The notes beneath the pieces were generated by a model. It ran no database searches. It was not told the DNA's origin and saw nothing but the letters and a program-made list of their open reading frames with translations. This document shows, one piece after another, positions 38,189 through 43,803 of a stretch of 43,803 nucleotides of DNA (within the stretch, counting starts at the first letter, position 1; every line of letters begins with the position of its first letter). Source of the stretch: a virus. The stretch lies in the IMG/VR virus record IMGVR_UViG_3300036846_000748, positions 1 to 43,803 of that record, one strand, 5' to 3'. The position numbers and the translations under genes are program-made.

Positions 38189-38203
38189 AGGCAAACATTG
38201 CCT
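38189..38203. promoter_or_regulatory. Operator-like dyad 3
   Basis: AGGCAAACATTGCCT pairs AGGCAA with TTGCCT around ACA. It abuts the -35 of candidate promoter P8. Confidence 0.55.
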
Positions 38204-38225
38204 GTTTTTACGACGCCATGCGGAC

Positions 38226-38243
38226 GGGTTCGCAAGAGTTGGC
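38226..38243. repeat. Direct repeat, copy 2
   Basis: GGGTTCGCAAGAGTTGGC, partner of 38050-38067. A frame spanning this area (38063-38353) starts with TTG, lacks a ribosome site and is not accepted as a gene. Confidence 0.75.
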
Positions 38244-38319
38244 GGTCTTTTAGACGAAACATTGGTTGCATTAGAGGTATCGCGCGTAAAGAGCTAAAAG
38301 CGTACCGAGCTCAAAACGC

Positions 38320-38574
38320 GTATTTTAATACACAACAGTCGATAAAAGAGTAGTAGTTTTTTGAATTCCGAAAACCTCGGTGGGAGTCGGTCCCATAATA
38401 GGATTAGAAATTAAATAATACAATAATACAATAATCCCAACTTTTTTCATTGTAAAAATAAAAAAATAATTTAAAATCGTATTATTGGTCTGCTGACGTC
38501 GTCAAACGCCGAGCCCACGTAAGTCCAGCGCCTACTACAGCCCGATGTATTATAATACAAAAAACTGTATTATT
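38320..38574. other. AT-rich iteron-like segment, candidate replication origin
   Basis: No gene is seen between 38044 and 38663. The heptamer GTATTAT or its complement occurs at least six times: AATAATAC tandem copies at 38414-38435, GTATTATT at 38479-38486, a perfect 14-base palindrome TGTATTATAATACA at 38546-38559, and GTATTATT at 38567-38574. A GTATT..AATAC dyad lies at 38320-38331. Long A/T tracts at 38440-38475 could melt easily. Together with the dyads this resembles an origin, but nothing here proves it. Confidence 0.45.
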
Positions 38575-38616
38575 TTTATGGTTTTCTAAAAAGGCCAGAT
38601 ATGAAAGGACACCGCC

Positions 38617-38645
38617 ACTATACCGCGCCCCTAATCCAAAGTAAA
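38617..38645 (-). promoter_or_regulatory. Candidate promoter P7 facing the AT-rich segment
   Basis: On the minus strand TTTACT (38645-38640), 17-base spacer and TATAGT (38622-38617). A run of nine C (38646-38654) touches the -35 on its upstream side. It reads into the gene-free AT-rich segment and could make an origin-priming or regulatory RNA. Confidence 0.5.
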
Positions 38646-38663
38646 CCCCCCCCCTTTAGGCAT

Positions 38664-38921
38664 TTACTCTATTACTTCACACGGAATACCACGAAATTTT
38701 ATATCGTGCTCTGATTGATCGGTGTTGAACCTCGCTGTCACAAGGAAGCCGTCGGTTCTATTAGGAAAAGAACCCGTTTGCTGTTCTATAATTCCGACGA
38801 AATCTTTCATAGCCCGTATATGTTCTAATGCCTTCGTAGGGGACCCCGCTATAAAAGTCAGCGATACTTCTTCATTCTTCTCGCCAGTAACCACCCATAC
38901 TTCCATATCCTTATTCTCCAT
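38664..38921 (-). CDS. Hypothetical protein, last of the leftward small-gene operon
   Basis: 85 aa (80 if ATG 38906 is used, which has GGAG nine bases upstream). Alternating beta and helix (MEVWVVTGEKNEEVSLTFIAGSPTKALEHIRAMKDFVGIIEQQ...FLVTARFNTDQSEHDIKFRGIPCEVIE) suggests a small alpha/beta protein. Family not recognised. It overlaps the preceding gene by up to 11 bases. Confidence 0.6.
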   Translation of the reverse strand: MENKDMEVWVVTGEKNEEVSLTFIAGSPTKALEHIRAMKDFVGIIEQQTGSFPNRTDGFLVTARFNTDQSEHDIKFRGIPCEVIE

Positions 38922-39129
38922 CCTTGTCCGTCTCCGGGAACATGCCCCGCCAGTCCGCGCGAGTACACCCAGTAATGAGAAACTCGCGCTCCCAAGCCAG
39001 CAGACCGGGCATCACATCTTGAATTAGCGCCCCTGCTACCCAGCGCTCGTACTGCTCCTGGGTTATATCGAGCACTACCGAGTTGGTCTCCCCAGTGATG
39101 GGCGACCGCCTGACGACCACCGTTGCCAT
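38911..39129 (-). CDS. Conserved small phage protein
   Basis: 72 aa from ATG 39129, which has GGAGG eight bases upstream; the longer frame to 39204 is not supported. The pattern SPITGETNSVVLDITQEQYERWVAGALIQDVMPGLLAWEREFLITGCTRADWRGMF is a recognisable phage family (ITGE.N...L.IT..Q..RW..G.LIQD..P.L...EREF..TG.T...W...F) of unknown function, found among early or accessory genes of podo- and siphoviruses. Confidence 0.75.
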   Translation of the reverse strand: MATVVVRRSPITGETNSVVLDITQEQYERWVAGALIQDVMPGLLAWEREFLITGCTRADWRGMFPETDKDGE

Positions 39130-39214
39130 GACCGTAACCTCCTCGGCCCGTTTTATCTCCAGCATGCAGAGTTCGTCCAGACGGGCCAGAACTGGTAAGA
39201 ACACCGCTAGACCG

Positions 39215-39610
39215 CTATTTCCCAGCAGGCGCGACCGTAATGTAACCCCGCGCTAGGTCCCAGGCGATGGCGGCACGGCCCGCTTTGGATCTCTCCGTAG
39301 TCCCCACCGCATCCACATACTCCCGCACCGTCATGCCTTTAGCCCCCTTTTGATAGAGCTCGTACATCCGGTAGGCTACCGCCCCGCCGCGTTTGGGGTT
39401 GCCCTTAGCGCCCACCTCCGTAAGCCGGATTACATCGGTATCCGCATATTTGGCTACCCGCCGCACTGGCGCTTTCTCTGCCACCTTATCCGGTGCCTTG
39501 ACCACCGGCTTAGCTATTGCCTTGCCTTTAGCCTTGACGACGTCGAGAGACATCTTCAAGCTGTCCGCTACCGTTGGGGCCTCTGCCGCCTTCTTCTGTG
39601 TCTGTGCCAT
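39215..39610 (-). CDS. NPKR-motif phage protein (paralogue C) with basic N-terminal tail
   Basis: 131 aa. Residues 1-55 are a Lys/Ala/Pro/Val-rich tail reminiscent of histone H1-like tails (VKAKGKAIAKPVVKAPDKVAEKAPVRRVAK). Residues 58-125 are the NPKR domain, with VIRLTEVGAKGNPKRGG, AYRMYELYQKG, MTVREYVDA and RSKAGRAAIAWDLARGYITV. The basic tail suggests nucleic acid binding. Codon use is ordinary, unlike paralogue B. AGAGGT precedes the start. Confidence 0.75.
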   Translation of the reverse strand: MAQTQKKAAEAPTVADSLKMSLDVVKAKGKAIAKPVVKAPDKVAEKAPVRRVAKYADTDVIRLTEVGAKGNPKRGGAVAYRMYELYQKGAKGMTVREYVDAVGTTERSKAGRAAIAWDLARGYITVAPAGK

Positions 39611-39629
39611 TATAGCACCTCTATAGGAG

Positions 39630-39652
39630 CCTACCCCTTACGTGGGGTTAGG
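39630..39652. other. Hairpin in the leader of paralogue C
   Basis: CCTACCCC and GGGGTTAGG pair over eight bases with a one-base bulge around TTACGT, about 20 bases before the paralogue C start. It may protect or attenuate the transcript. The rest of the 105-base gap 39611-39715 shows only a weak TATAGT (-10-like) with no clear -35. Confidence 0.5.
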
Positions 39653-39715
39653 ACTTATCCTTTAACTACTATAGCCTACCGGCTCGCCCAAAACTAGCCT
39701 ACTTTCGCCGCTATT

Positions 39716-40102
39716 TTAGCCAGCTCCGTTTATGCCGAACAGCATGTTACGCAACCAGTCACGGTCGATGTTGCGGCCGAACACGCATATGGGCGTATCC
39801 GGGTACAGCCGCTCGATCACCGCCGAGTGGCCGTCCCAGAGATTGAGCTCGTTATCCTTAACGTGGGTCAGTATCCAGCACCGCCCGCCCGCGCGCACCC
39901 GGCGCACACACCAGGCGCGCTGTTCCGGTGACAGCCGATCTTTGCCCACCTTGAGCTCGATCCACACCTCTACGCCGTTATAGAGTGCGTTTACGTCGAA
40001 CACGCCCTGCCCGGTGCCGCCGCTCTCGATGCGCTGCGTCTCTACCGCACCGCCCAGCGTGAACTTGAGCCAGCTCCAGAGCTGACTGTGAGTTTCGATC
40101 AT
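39716..40102 (-). CDS. VRR-NUC-like PD-(D/E)xK nuclease
   Basis: 128 aa from ATG 40102, which overlaps the previous stop by one base with GGAG eight bases upstream. The core is QGVFDVNALYNGVEVWIELKVGKDRLSPEQRAWCVRRVRAGGRCWIL: an aspartate in FDVNA, the E.K pair in WIELKV and the following LSPEQ..W helix are the hallmark of small phage VRR-NUC or Holliday-junction-resolvase-like nucleases. Probably acts in recombination or host DNA breakdown. No other resolvase is evident except the EndoVII-type enzyme. Confidence 0.75.
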   Translation of the reverse strand: MIETHSQLWSWLKFTLGGAVETQRIESGGTGQGVFDVNALYNGVEVWIELKVGKDRLSPEQRAWCVRRVRAGGRCWILTHVKDNELNLWDGHSAVIERLYPDTPICVFGRNIDRDWLRNMLFGINGAG

Positions 40103-40374
40103 TAGTCGATCTCCTGTTTCTTGCATAGGAACGCGTCGCCGACGATATAGTCCTGGGTATTTATCCAGTGCCGATACAACACCGTAGCGTGGTGATTATA
40201 CGGCAGCTCCTTGCGCCGCCCGTCCTCGTCGACCACTAGCCAGCCGTCGCGCATTGCGACCAGCTCGATGTAGCCGCCGCCGATAAACGACTTGAGCTCC
40301 TCGAGTGAGTAATGGGTCCCTTGCTTGGGACGCGTTAGCACCACCGCATAGTCCGCCTTGATTATGATGCCCAT
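40102..40374 (-). CDS. DUF3846-like protein
   Basis: 90 aa. The pattern YSLEELKSFIGGGYIELVAMRDGWLVVDEDGRRKELPYNHHATVLYRHWINTQDYIVGDAFLC matches DUF3846 (LE.LQ..VGG.IE.V......L.V.EEG....LP.N..AT.L......D.I.GDV.). The domain is common in phages and mobile elements, with no established function. One-base gap to the gene before. Confidence 0.75.
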   Translation of the reverse strand: MGIIIKADYAVVLTRPKQGTHYSLEELKSFIGGGYIELVAMRDGWLVVDEDGRRKELPYNHHATVLYRHWINTQDYIVGDAFLCKKQEID

Positions 40375-40375
40375 G

Positions 40376-40648
40376 CTAGCTCCGTATAGTGTTTTGCAAT
40401 ACGCGTTTCATGGTGGCGCTATTGAGTCCTTCTTTGAGTAACGCCTCTACATCGCGTGGCTGGCGCATATTGCTGATCAGGATCGCCTCGGTGTTATCGG
40501 CGGCTTCTTCGTCGTAGGCCACTAGTACCACTTTGACCGTGGGCTCGGCCTCCGCCATGGTCATGACCATGCGGTGAAAGACCACGAACGCCTTATCCAG
40601 TGGCCCGCCTGGTAGCAGATTAGACTTACTCCGCTCGTCTTTTGCCAT
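40376..40648 (-). CDS. Hypothetical early-type protein
   Basis: 90 aa. A central alpha/beta segment (KAFVVFHRMVMTMAEAEPTVKVVLVAYDEEAADNTEAILISNM) and a helical end (RDVEALLKEGLNSATMKRVLQNTI) are visible. Similar small proteins that contain ILISN.. and a final helix occur in phages, but I cannot name a family. Packed one base from the DUF3846 gene. Confidence 0.6.
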   Translation of the reverse strand: MAKDERSKSNLLPGGPLDKAFVVFHRMVMTMAEAEPTVKVVLVAYDEEAADNTEAILISNMRQPRDVEALLKEGLNSATMKRVLQNTIRS

Positions 40649-40651
40649 GAC

Positions 40652-40978
40652 CTAGCTCCTGGCGATCTTGAGTTGAATCGCCTGTTCGTCGGCCCCGACC
40701 TCTACATTAATCCCGTAGACTTTGCGCCCGCGCTTATTGTGGAAGTTCAGTAATCTAGGCTGAGCGCGCAGCTGGGCCAGCGCGATAATCGCCTGGTTCT
40801 GGCTCAGATAGAAGTGATAGGTCTCGCCTATCCAGAGCCGAAACGAGGGCTGGTGTATGAACACTAGCCCGTGGTCTTTGAACGGCTCCGAGCTAGTCTC
40901 GCTGGGCCGGTCTTGCGTGGCCATCCTAGCGTATTCTAGGATGCGCTGTTGAATGTACGTTACCGTAGCCTTATCCAT
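40652..40978 (-). CDS. Hypothetical early-type protein
   Basis: 108 aa, mixed alpha/beta, with several aromatic residues in the middle (FKDHGLVFIHQPSFRLWIGETYHFYLSQNQAIIALAQLRAQ). The last third (RGRKVYGINVEVGADEQAIQLKIARS) is beta-like. Family not recognised. It overlaps the winged-helix gene by 8 bases. Confidence 0.6.
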   Translation of the reverse strand: MDKATVTYIQQRILEYARMATQDRPSETSSEPFKDHGLVFIHQPSFRLWIGETYHFYLSQNQAIIALAQLRAQPRLLNFHNKRGRKVYGINVEVGADEQAIQLKIARS

Positions 40979-41387
40979 CTTGCACCTCCGAGTTGGGCTG
41001 AACTAGCCTATACGTAATCGGGGACACCGCGCGGTTGACCGTGACCATCTTCTTCTCTACGCACCGATTAAGCAGCGAGCGCGCGTTAGAGATGGTCACG
41101 CCGAGTGCGGCGGCGGTCTCGTTGACCGTAGTCTTAGGGTGACTCTGGATGTAATCCGTGAATTGCCTGGTCCGGGTGCCGTTGGGTGCCCGGTCCGGGT
41201 TCCACTTATGCGTGCCCGCCGGATGTGCGGCGCGCTCCGTAGGCACCTGGACCTCCGCGATCAGCGCCTCGGCGATCGAGCGGTTGACCGCATTAAACTG
41301 CTCTTTGGTCTGGAGTATCTTGCGCTCGAGTTCCTCTAGCGCGGCTTTATGCTGCGCGTGTTGCCGCATCAATTCGGCTAATTCCAT
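40971..41387 (-). CDS. Coiled-coil and winged-helix DNA-binding protein
   Basis: 138 aa from ATG 41387, which overlaps the stop of the preceding 58-codon gene (TGATG). Residues 1-45 form a coiled coil (LMRQHAQHKAALEELERKILQTKEQFNAVNRSIAEAL). Residues 75-130 form a winged helix (TRQFTDYIQSHPKTTVNETAAALGVTISNARSLLNRCVEKKMVTVNRAVSPITYRL), with the recognition helix near VTISNARSLLNRC. A dimeric transcription regulator is plausible; it could bind one of the dyad clusters, though no evidence links them. Confidence 0.65.
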   Translation of the reverse strand: MELAELMRQHAQHKAALEELERKILQTKEQFNAVNRSIAEALIAEVQVPTERAAHPAGTHKWNPDRAPNGTRTRQFTDYIQSHPKTTVNETAAALGVTISNARSLLNRCVEKKMVTVNRAVSPITYRLVQPNSEVQDG

Positions 41388-41563
41388 CACTTTAACCTCT
41401 GCAATTTAGTTATTGCCCGTTTCCTCGGGTAGCTCCGGTAGTGCGCCCGGACCACATACGACCCTACGATATATTTGTCGTGTACCGGTCTCAGCTCCTC
41501 CCTGAGCTTGTTAATCGCCGCCGTGATCGACCCGTACTGCTGTTCTAGCTCATCCCACTTCAT
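41387..41563 (-). CDS. Small hypothetical protein (58 aa)
   Basis: A 58-codon frame that fills the gap between the winged-helix and zinc-ribbon genes, with stop and start overlaps on both sides (TGATG downstream, 14 bases upstream). Product: MKWDELEQQYGSITAAINKL, a helical RREELRP-like stretch, then a basic C terminus (YVVRAHYRSYPRKRAITKLQRLK). Family not recognised. Too short for usual cut-offs; the coupling supports it. Confidence 0.6.
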   Translation of the reverse strand: MKWDELEQQYGSITAAINKLREELRPVHDKYIVGSYVVRAHYRSYPRKRAITKLQRLK

Positions 41564-41747
41564 GACCCTTGATCCTCTCCCACCCGAAGAGTTCCGCTGC
41601 AGTCATGGCTAGCCGCTTACAGTGTGGACACTGCCACGGGAAGGCGTTATCCTGGGTTAGTTCCCGGATCGACACCTGGTTGACGAACGCTGCGAGCTCG
41701 CCCTTGAAGCCGCACTCGCTGCAGGCTGGGGATTGTTGTTTCTTCAA
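41550..41747 (-). CDS. Zinc-ribbon protein with TTG start
   Basis: 65 aa. CSECGF (C9, C12) and CPHCKR (C40, C43) form a four-cysteine zinc ribbon; the rest is short and polar. The start is a TTG that overlaps the stop of the previous zinc-ribbon gene (TTGA), with AAGGAG eight bases upstream. Such small zinc proteins are frequent early phage products and may bind nucleic acid or host proteins. Confidence 0.65.
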   Translation of the reverse strand: MKKQQSPACSECGFKGELAAFVNQVSIRELTQDNAFPWQCPHCKRLAMTAAELFGWERIKGHEVG

Positions 41748-41917
41748 GCCTTTTTCTCCTTATCCCATTTAATCATCGCCGCGATCCGGGCCGGGATGAC
41801 CCGCGTATCGTTGCACGTGTTACAACACCGCGCGTTAACATCGTCCAACACCGGCTGCGGGTTGTTCCCGATTCCGACCAGGTTAAGCCCGCAAAGCGAG
41901 CACTTCCGTACTTTCAT
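41744..41917 (-). CDS. Small zinc-finger protein (57 aa)
   Basis: A 57-codon frame with GGAAGG just before the ATG. CSLCG (C6, C9), NNPQPV and RCCNTCNDTRVIPARI (C31, C32, C35) match a common phage zinc-finger family (C.LCG....NP.P......CC..CN..VI..R). The end (MIKWDKEKKA) is basic. Function unknown. Translationally coupled to the TTG-started zinc ribbon after it. Confidence 0.7.
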   Translation of the reverse strand: MKVRKCSLCGLNLVGIGNNPQPVLDDVNARCCNTCNDTRVIPARIAAMIKWDKEKKA

Positions 41918-41931
41918 TCCTTCCTAACCTC

Positions 41932-42120
41932 CTACTTCCTCAGCGTTACCGCTGTTTTGGACCAGTTACGTTTAAGACACCTGCCGTTCTGGTCGTGTTC
42001 GTGAAAGCGTCTCATCTCGCCCAGCTCTTTCCAGCACTGGGGTTTAACTACCCGTCGCGCTTCTTTCTTGCGCTCCTCCGCTGCCGCCACCGCCGCTCTA
42101 ACTTCTACCGGTATCTTCAT
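41932..42120 (-). CDS. Small basic hypothetical protein, first gene of leftward operon
   Basis: 62 aa from ATG 42120 with GGGAG seven bases upstream; ATG 42126 lies too close to that site. MKIPVEVRAAVAAAEERKKEARRVVKPQCWKELGEMRRFHEHDQNGRCLKR is helical and basic, with a C..C/H..H set (CW..L..M..FHEHD..GRCLKR) that might bind metal. Family not recognised. It is the first product made from promoter P5. Confidence 0.6.
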   Translation of the reverse strand: MKIPVEVRAAVAAAEERKKEARRVVKPQCWKELGEMRRFHEHDQNGRCLKRNWSKTAVTLRK

Positions 42121-42155
42121 TCTCATGCTCCCTTCTACCTAACCTACCTATACCT

Positions 42156-42184
42156 AATATACTACCCCCGCTTCCGCAAGTAAA
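42156..42184 (-). promoter_or_regulatory. Promoter P5, leftward small-gene operon
   Basis: On the minus strand TTTACT (42184-42179), 17-base spacer TGCGGAAGCGGGGGTAG and TATATT (42161-42156). It would drive the ten or so small genes down to 38664. The spacer is nearly the same as in promoter P3, so the two promoters appear to be copies. Confidence 0.75.
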
Positions 42185-42231
42185 GCCCCGATTTACGCCA
42201 ATGTTATCCATGTTTAGCTGTTTAACGCCAT

Positions 42232-42244
42232 GGTTAATTTAACC
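42232..42244. promoter_or_regulatory. Operator-like palindrome at promoter P4
   Basis: GGTTAATTTAACC is a perfect dyad with a one-base centre, ending three bases before the P4 -35. A TTAAC/GTTAA pair just upstream overlaps it. The 120-base region between P5 and the first rightward gene holds nothing else I can name. Confidence 0.5.
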
Positions 42245-42246
42245 GC

Positions 42247-42275
42247 TTTACTTTGAAAGGCGGACGTAGTAAATT
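42247..42275 (+). promoter_or_regulatory. Promoter P4, replication/modification operon
   Basis: -35 TTTACT (42247-42252), 17-base spacer, -10 TAAATT (42270-42275). The first gene starts at 42306 after AAGGGAGAG. The operon continues through the contig junction to 10915. Confidence 0.6.
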
Positions 42276-42305
42276 CGTAACGGTTTAGAAATATAAGGGA
42301 GAGCT

Positions 42306-42824
42306 ATGGAAGACGCGGATCTAAATCGGATACGGCAGGCGGTGTTCCAACTCATCAACATTCAGTCGGCGGAGGAAAAAGCTATCGACGCATTGACTAA
42401 GATTACGCAGGAGTTGCATAAGCTCGAGTTCGAGATCATACCGGAGCTGATGCACGAACTAGGGGTGCAGAAGATCGTACTGGACGACAGCATTAACCTG
42501 GAGGTCAAGCCGTTCTACCGCGCGGCGATCCCCGTAGAGCGGCGCAACGAGGCGTTTGACTGGCTGCGCGCTAACGGCTTTGGGGATCTGATTAAGCGCG
42601 AAATCAGCGTAAAGTTCCCGCGCGGGCAGGATGACGCGGCTACCGCCCTGATCCGTGCCATCGTGGAGCAGGGCTGGGCCTACCAGGATAGCGAGCAGGT
42701 TAACAAGTCTACGCTAGGCGCTTGGCTGCGCGAGCAGTTCGAGCGCGGCAACGCTAACCTGCCGTTAGAGAAATTGGGCGGGTTCATCGGTGAACGGTGT
42801 GTTCTAAAAATCAAGGGAGAATAA
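42306..42824 (+). CDS. Conserved phage replication-module protein of unknown function
   Basis: 172 aa. The N-terminal half is helical (LNRIRQAVFQLINIQSAEEKAIDALTKITQELHKLEFEIIPELMHELG). The second half has PFYRAAIPVERRNEAFDWLRANGFGDLIKREISVKFPRGQDD and STLGAWLREQFERGN, a pattern I recognise from podovirus replication modules beside the ssDNA-binding-like gene, without a known activity. Start supported by GGGAGAG. Followed by a GGGAGAATAAAATGA ribosome cassette that recurs after the methyltransferase gene. Confidence 0.7.
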   Translation: MEDADLNRIRQAVFQLINIQSAEEKAIDALTKITQELHKLEFEIIPELMHELGVQKIVLDDSINLEVKPFYRAAIPVERRNEAFDWLRANGFGDLIKREISVKFPRGQDDAATALIRAIVEQGWAYQDSEQVNKSTLGAWLREQFERGNANLPLEKLGGFIGERCVLKIKGE

Positions 42825-42829
42825 AATGA
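42815..42829. repeat. Ribosome-site direct repeat, copy 1
   Basis: GGGAGAATAAAATGA carries the Shine-Dalgarno and ATG of the methyltransferase gene. An identical 15-mer lies at 43371-43385 and a close variant at 43387-43400, so the methyltransferase gene is bracketed by them. Confidence 0.9.
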
Positions 42830-43380
42830 GTGCCACCAACCGAGGGCTAGAGAGAATGCCCTTAGATGATTATCCAACACCGGATTGGCTAATCAACGCG
42901 ATAGTGCCGCTGCTAGAGACACTCGCTCCTCAGACTATCTTGGAGCCAGCCTGTGGCAGTGACCAAGCCATCGTTAAGATATTGAAGAGAGCTTTTCCCA
43001 AGGCCGAAGTAGTGGCATCGGATATCGTGCCTCCGTGGAATTGTGATTTCTTAACCATGGAGCCTGACCCAATATTCGATGTGATAATCAGTAACCCGCC
43101 ATTCTATGTTTCCGAACAGTTCATACGCCATGCAATGGGGTTTCGGAGAAATAGGGAGCGCTCTAGTGTCATAATGCTTAATCGGATAAATTTCTTGGGC
43201 AGTAAAGCCCGAGCCAAGTGGCTAAGAGAGTGGCCGCCTTCCATATACGTCACTCCCCGTAGGCCATCTTTTGGTCTCAACAAGCACGGTAAGCCAGGAA
43301 CCGACGCAACGGAGTTTGCTTGGATGTGTTGGAACGACCAACCGTCCTCGGTGAATATTTTAGACACAGAGGGAGAATAA
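42826..43380 (+). CDS. SAM-dependent DNA adenine-type methyltransferase
   Basis: 184 aa. YPTPDWLINAIVPLL is the usual entry, motif I is ILEPACGSDQAI, VVASDI follows, and the catalytic motif IV is FDVIISNPPF. These are class I methyltransferase motifs with the NPPF of N6-adenine (or related) enzymes. No target recognition domain is apparent, so specificity is unknown. It may protect phage DNA from restriction or mark it. Codon use is more AT-rich than both neighbours, and short direct repeats flank it, suggesting later insertion. Confidence 0.82.
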   Translation: MSATNRGLERMPLDDYPTPDWLINAIVPLLETLAPQTILEPACGSDQAIVKILKRAFPKAEVVASDIVPPWNCDFLTMEPDPIFDVIISNPPFYVSEQFIRHAMGFRRNRERSSVIMLNRINFLGSKARAKWLREWPPSIYVTPRRPSFGLNKHGKPGTDATEFAWMCWNDQPSSVNILDTEGE

Positions 43381-43385
43381 AATGA
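43371..43385. repeat. Ribosome-site direct repeat, copy 2
   Basis: GGGAGAATAAAATGA, identical to 42815-42829. Directly after it, GGAGAATAAGATGA (43387-43400) gives a second ribosome site and ATG, so the next gene has two possible starts, 43382 and 43397. Confidence 0.9.
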
Positions 43386-43396
43386 AGGAGAATAAG

Positions 43397-43803
43397 ATGA
43401 AAGAGCTCGTGAAGAAAGTATCGCATCTACCCAGCACCCTGAGTCTGTTCAAAGAACACGCGGGTGGCGGTATGGAGAACATGACCACCGCCGATCTGGC
43501 TATTCCGTTCCTGAATATCCTGCAGACGAATAGCCCGCAGCTGTCCCGTGCCGAGTCTAACTACGTCAAAGGCGCGGTGGCGGGGCAAATCTTCAATTCG
43601 GTGTCTACCAAAGTCTGTGACAAAATGCGCGTCATCCCGTGCGCTTTTCAGCATAAGGTCGTAGAGTGGCGTCCGCGCGGGACCGGTGGTGGGCTGGTGG
43701 CGCAGTACGAGCGCGAGCAACAACCCGAGGATGTCGAGCTTAACGAAAAGGGCCAGATGCAGCGCGCTAACGGTAACGTGCTGTTACCTACCGCCTACCA
43801 CCG
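43397..43803 (+). CDS. ssDNA-binding-like conserved phage protein, N-terminal part (gene cut by contig end)
   Basis: The frame continues past the contig end into base 1. From ATG 43397 (AAGGAG six bases upstream) the joined product is 246 aa; from ATG 43382 it is 251 aa. The part seen here includes TTADLAIPFLNILQTNSPQLSRAE, a short SVSTKVCDKMRVIPCAFQHKVVEW segment and the GTGGGLVAQY join. Same protein as described at 1-462. Bases after 43675 repeat the contig start, and the last two bases do not match it. Confidence 0.75.
   Translation, partial: MKELVKKVSHLPSTLSLFKEHAGGGMENMTTADLAIPFLNILQTNSPQLSRAESNYVKGAVAGQIFNSVSTKVCDKMRVIPCAFQHKVVEWRPRGTGGGLVAQYEREQQPEDVELNEKGQMQRANGNVLLPTAYH
43676..43803. 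repeat. Contig terminal redundancy
   Basis: Bases 43676-43801 are identical to 1-126; 43802-43803 (CG) differ from 127-128 (TA). The redundancy falls inside one gene and restores its frame, so it is most simply an assembly overlap of a circular or circularly permuted genome. It is probably not the phage's own direct terminal repeat. Confidence 0.9.

Noticed and set aside
38063-38353. Possible 96-aa protein on the plus strand
   Set aside because: It starts with TTG, has no spaced ribosome site, runs through the dyad cluster and gives a composition unlike any neighbour. The palindromes and repeats explain the region better.
43676-43803. A genuine short direct terminal repeat of a T7-like virion
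   Set aside because: It lies inside one open gene that reads straight through when the ends are joined, and its length of about 126 bases is typical of an assembler overlap.

Overview
This window is a nearly complete genome of a short-tailed (T7-like podovirus) bacteriophage, assembled as a circular or terminally redundant contig. Bases 1-126 recur exactly at 43676-43801, and one gene (ssDNA-binding-like) is cut by the contig ends, so the unique genome is about 43.7 kb. The virion module has the podovirus order: terminase, portal, scaffold, capsid, two tail-tube/nozzle proteins, three internal (ejection) proteins, tail fibre. I find no phage RNA polymerase, integrase, repressor, tRNA or CRISPR. 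Transcription probably relies on host RNA polymerase, and sigma70-like promoters are readable. The host cannot be named from the sequence; Sec-type signal peptides and Shine-Dalgarno sites show only that it is bacterial.

Layout. (1) 42.3-43.8 kb continuing into 1-10.9 kb, plus strand: replication and DNA-modification module. It holds a conserved phage protein, an adenine-type methyltransferase, an ssDNA-binding-like protein, an archaeo-eukaryotic-type primase, a UvrD-like helicase, a DNA base hypermodification cassette (GT-A glycosyltransferase, HMUDK-helical/aGPT-pyrophosphorylase superfamily protein, thymidylate-synthase homologue, Nmad1-like protein), family A DNA polymerase, an HNH homing endonuclease and a SNF2-like helicase. 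(2) 35.8 down to 11.0 kb, minus strand: packaging, head, tail, ejection proteins, a tail-fibre/tailspike cluster in which four consecutive products carry signal peptides, a TIM-barrel glycosidase-like protein and two holin-like proteins. (3) 35.9-37.9 kb, plus strand: small genes including a sigma region 4-like protein. (4) 42.1 down to 38.7 kb, minus strand: small, probably early genes, including a DUF3846 protein, a VRR-NUC-like nuclease, zinc ribbons and a winged-helix protein.

Between modules 3 and 4 (37.2-38.7 kb) lies the strangest DNA. A roughly 760-base island is built of TAGCTAGTTAGCTA repeats and a gene whose A/T runs almost always begin with T and end with A, so GA, TC, CA and TG are nearly absent. 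It is followed by a strong terminator, a cluster of GGCAA/TTGCC dyads and an AT-rich GTATTAT iteron-like segment that may be an origin.

The promoters form a family with -35 TTTACT (usually GCTTTACTT) rather than TTGACA, a 17-18 base spacer and a TATAAT-like -10. Two of them place the start codon 6-7 bases after the -10, implying leaderless mRNAs. The phage's own region 4-like protein is a candidate for reading this -35, but that is inference.
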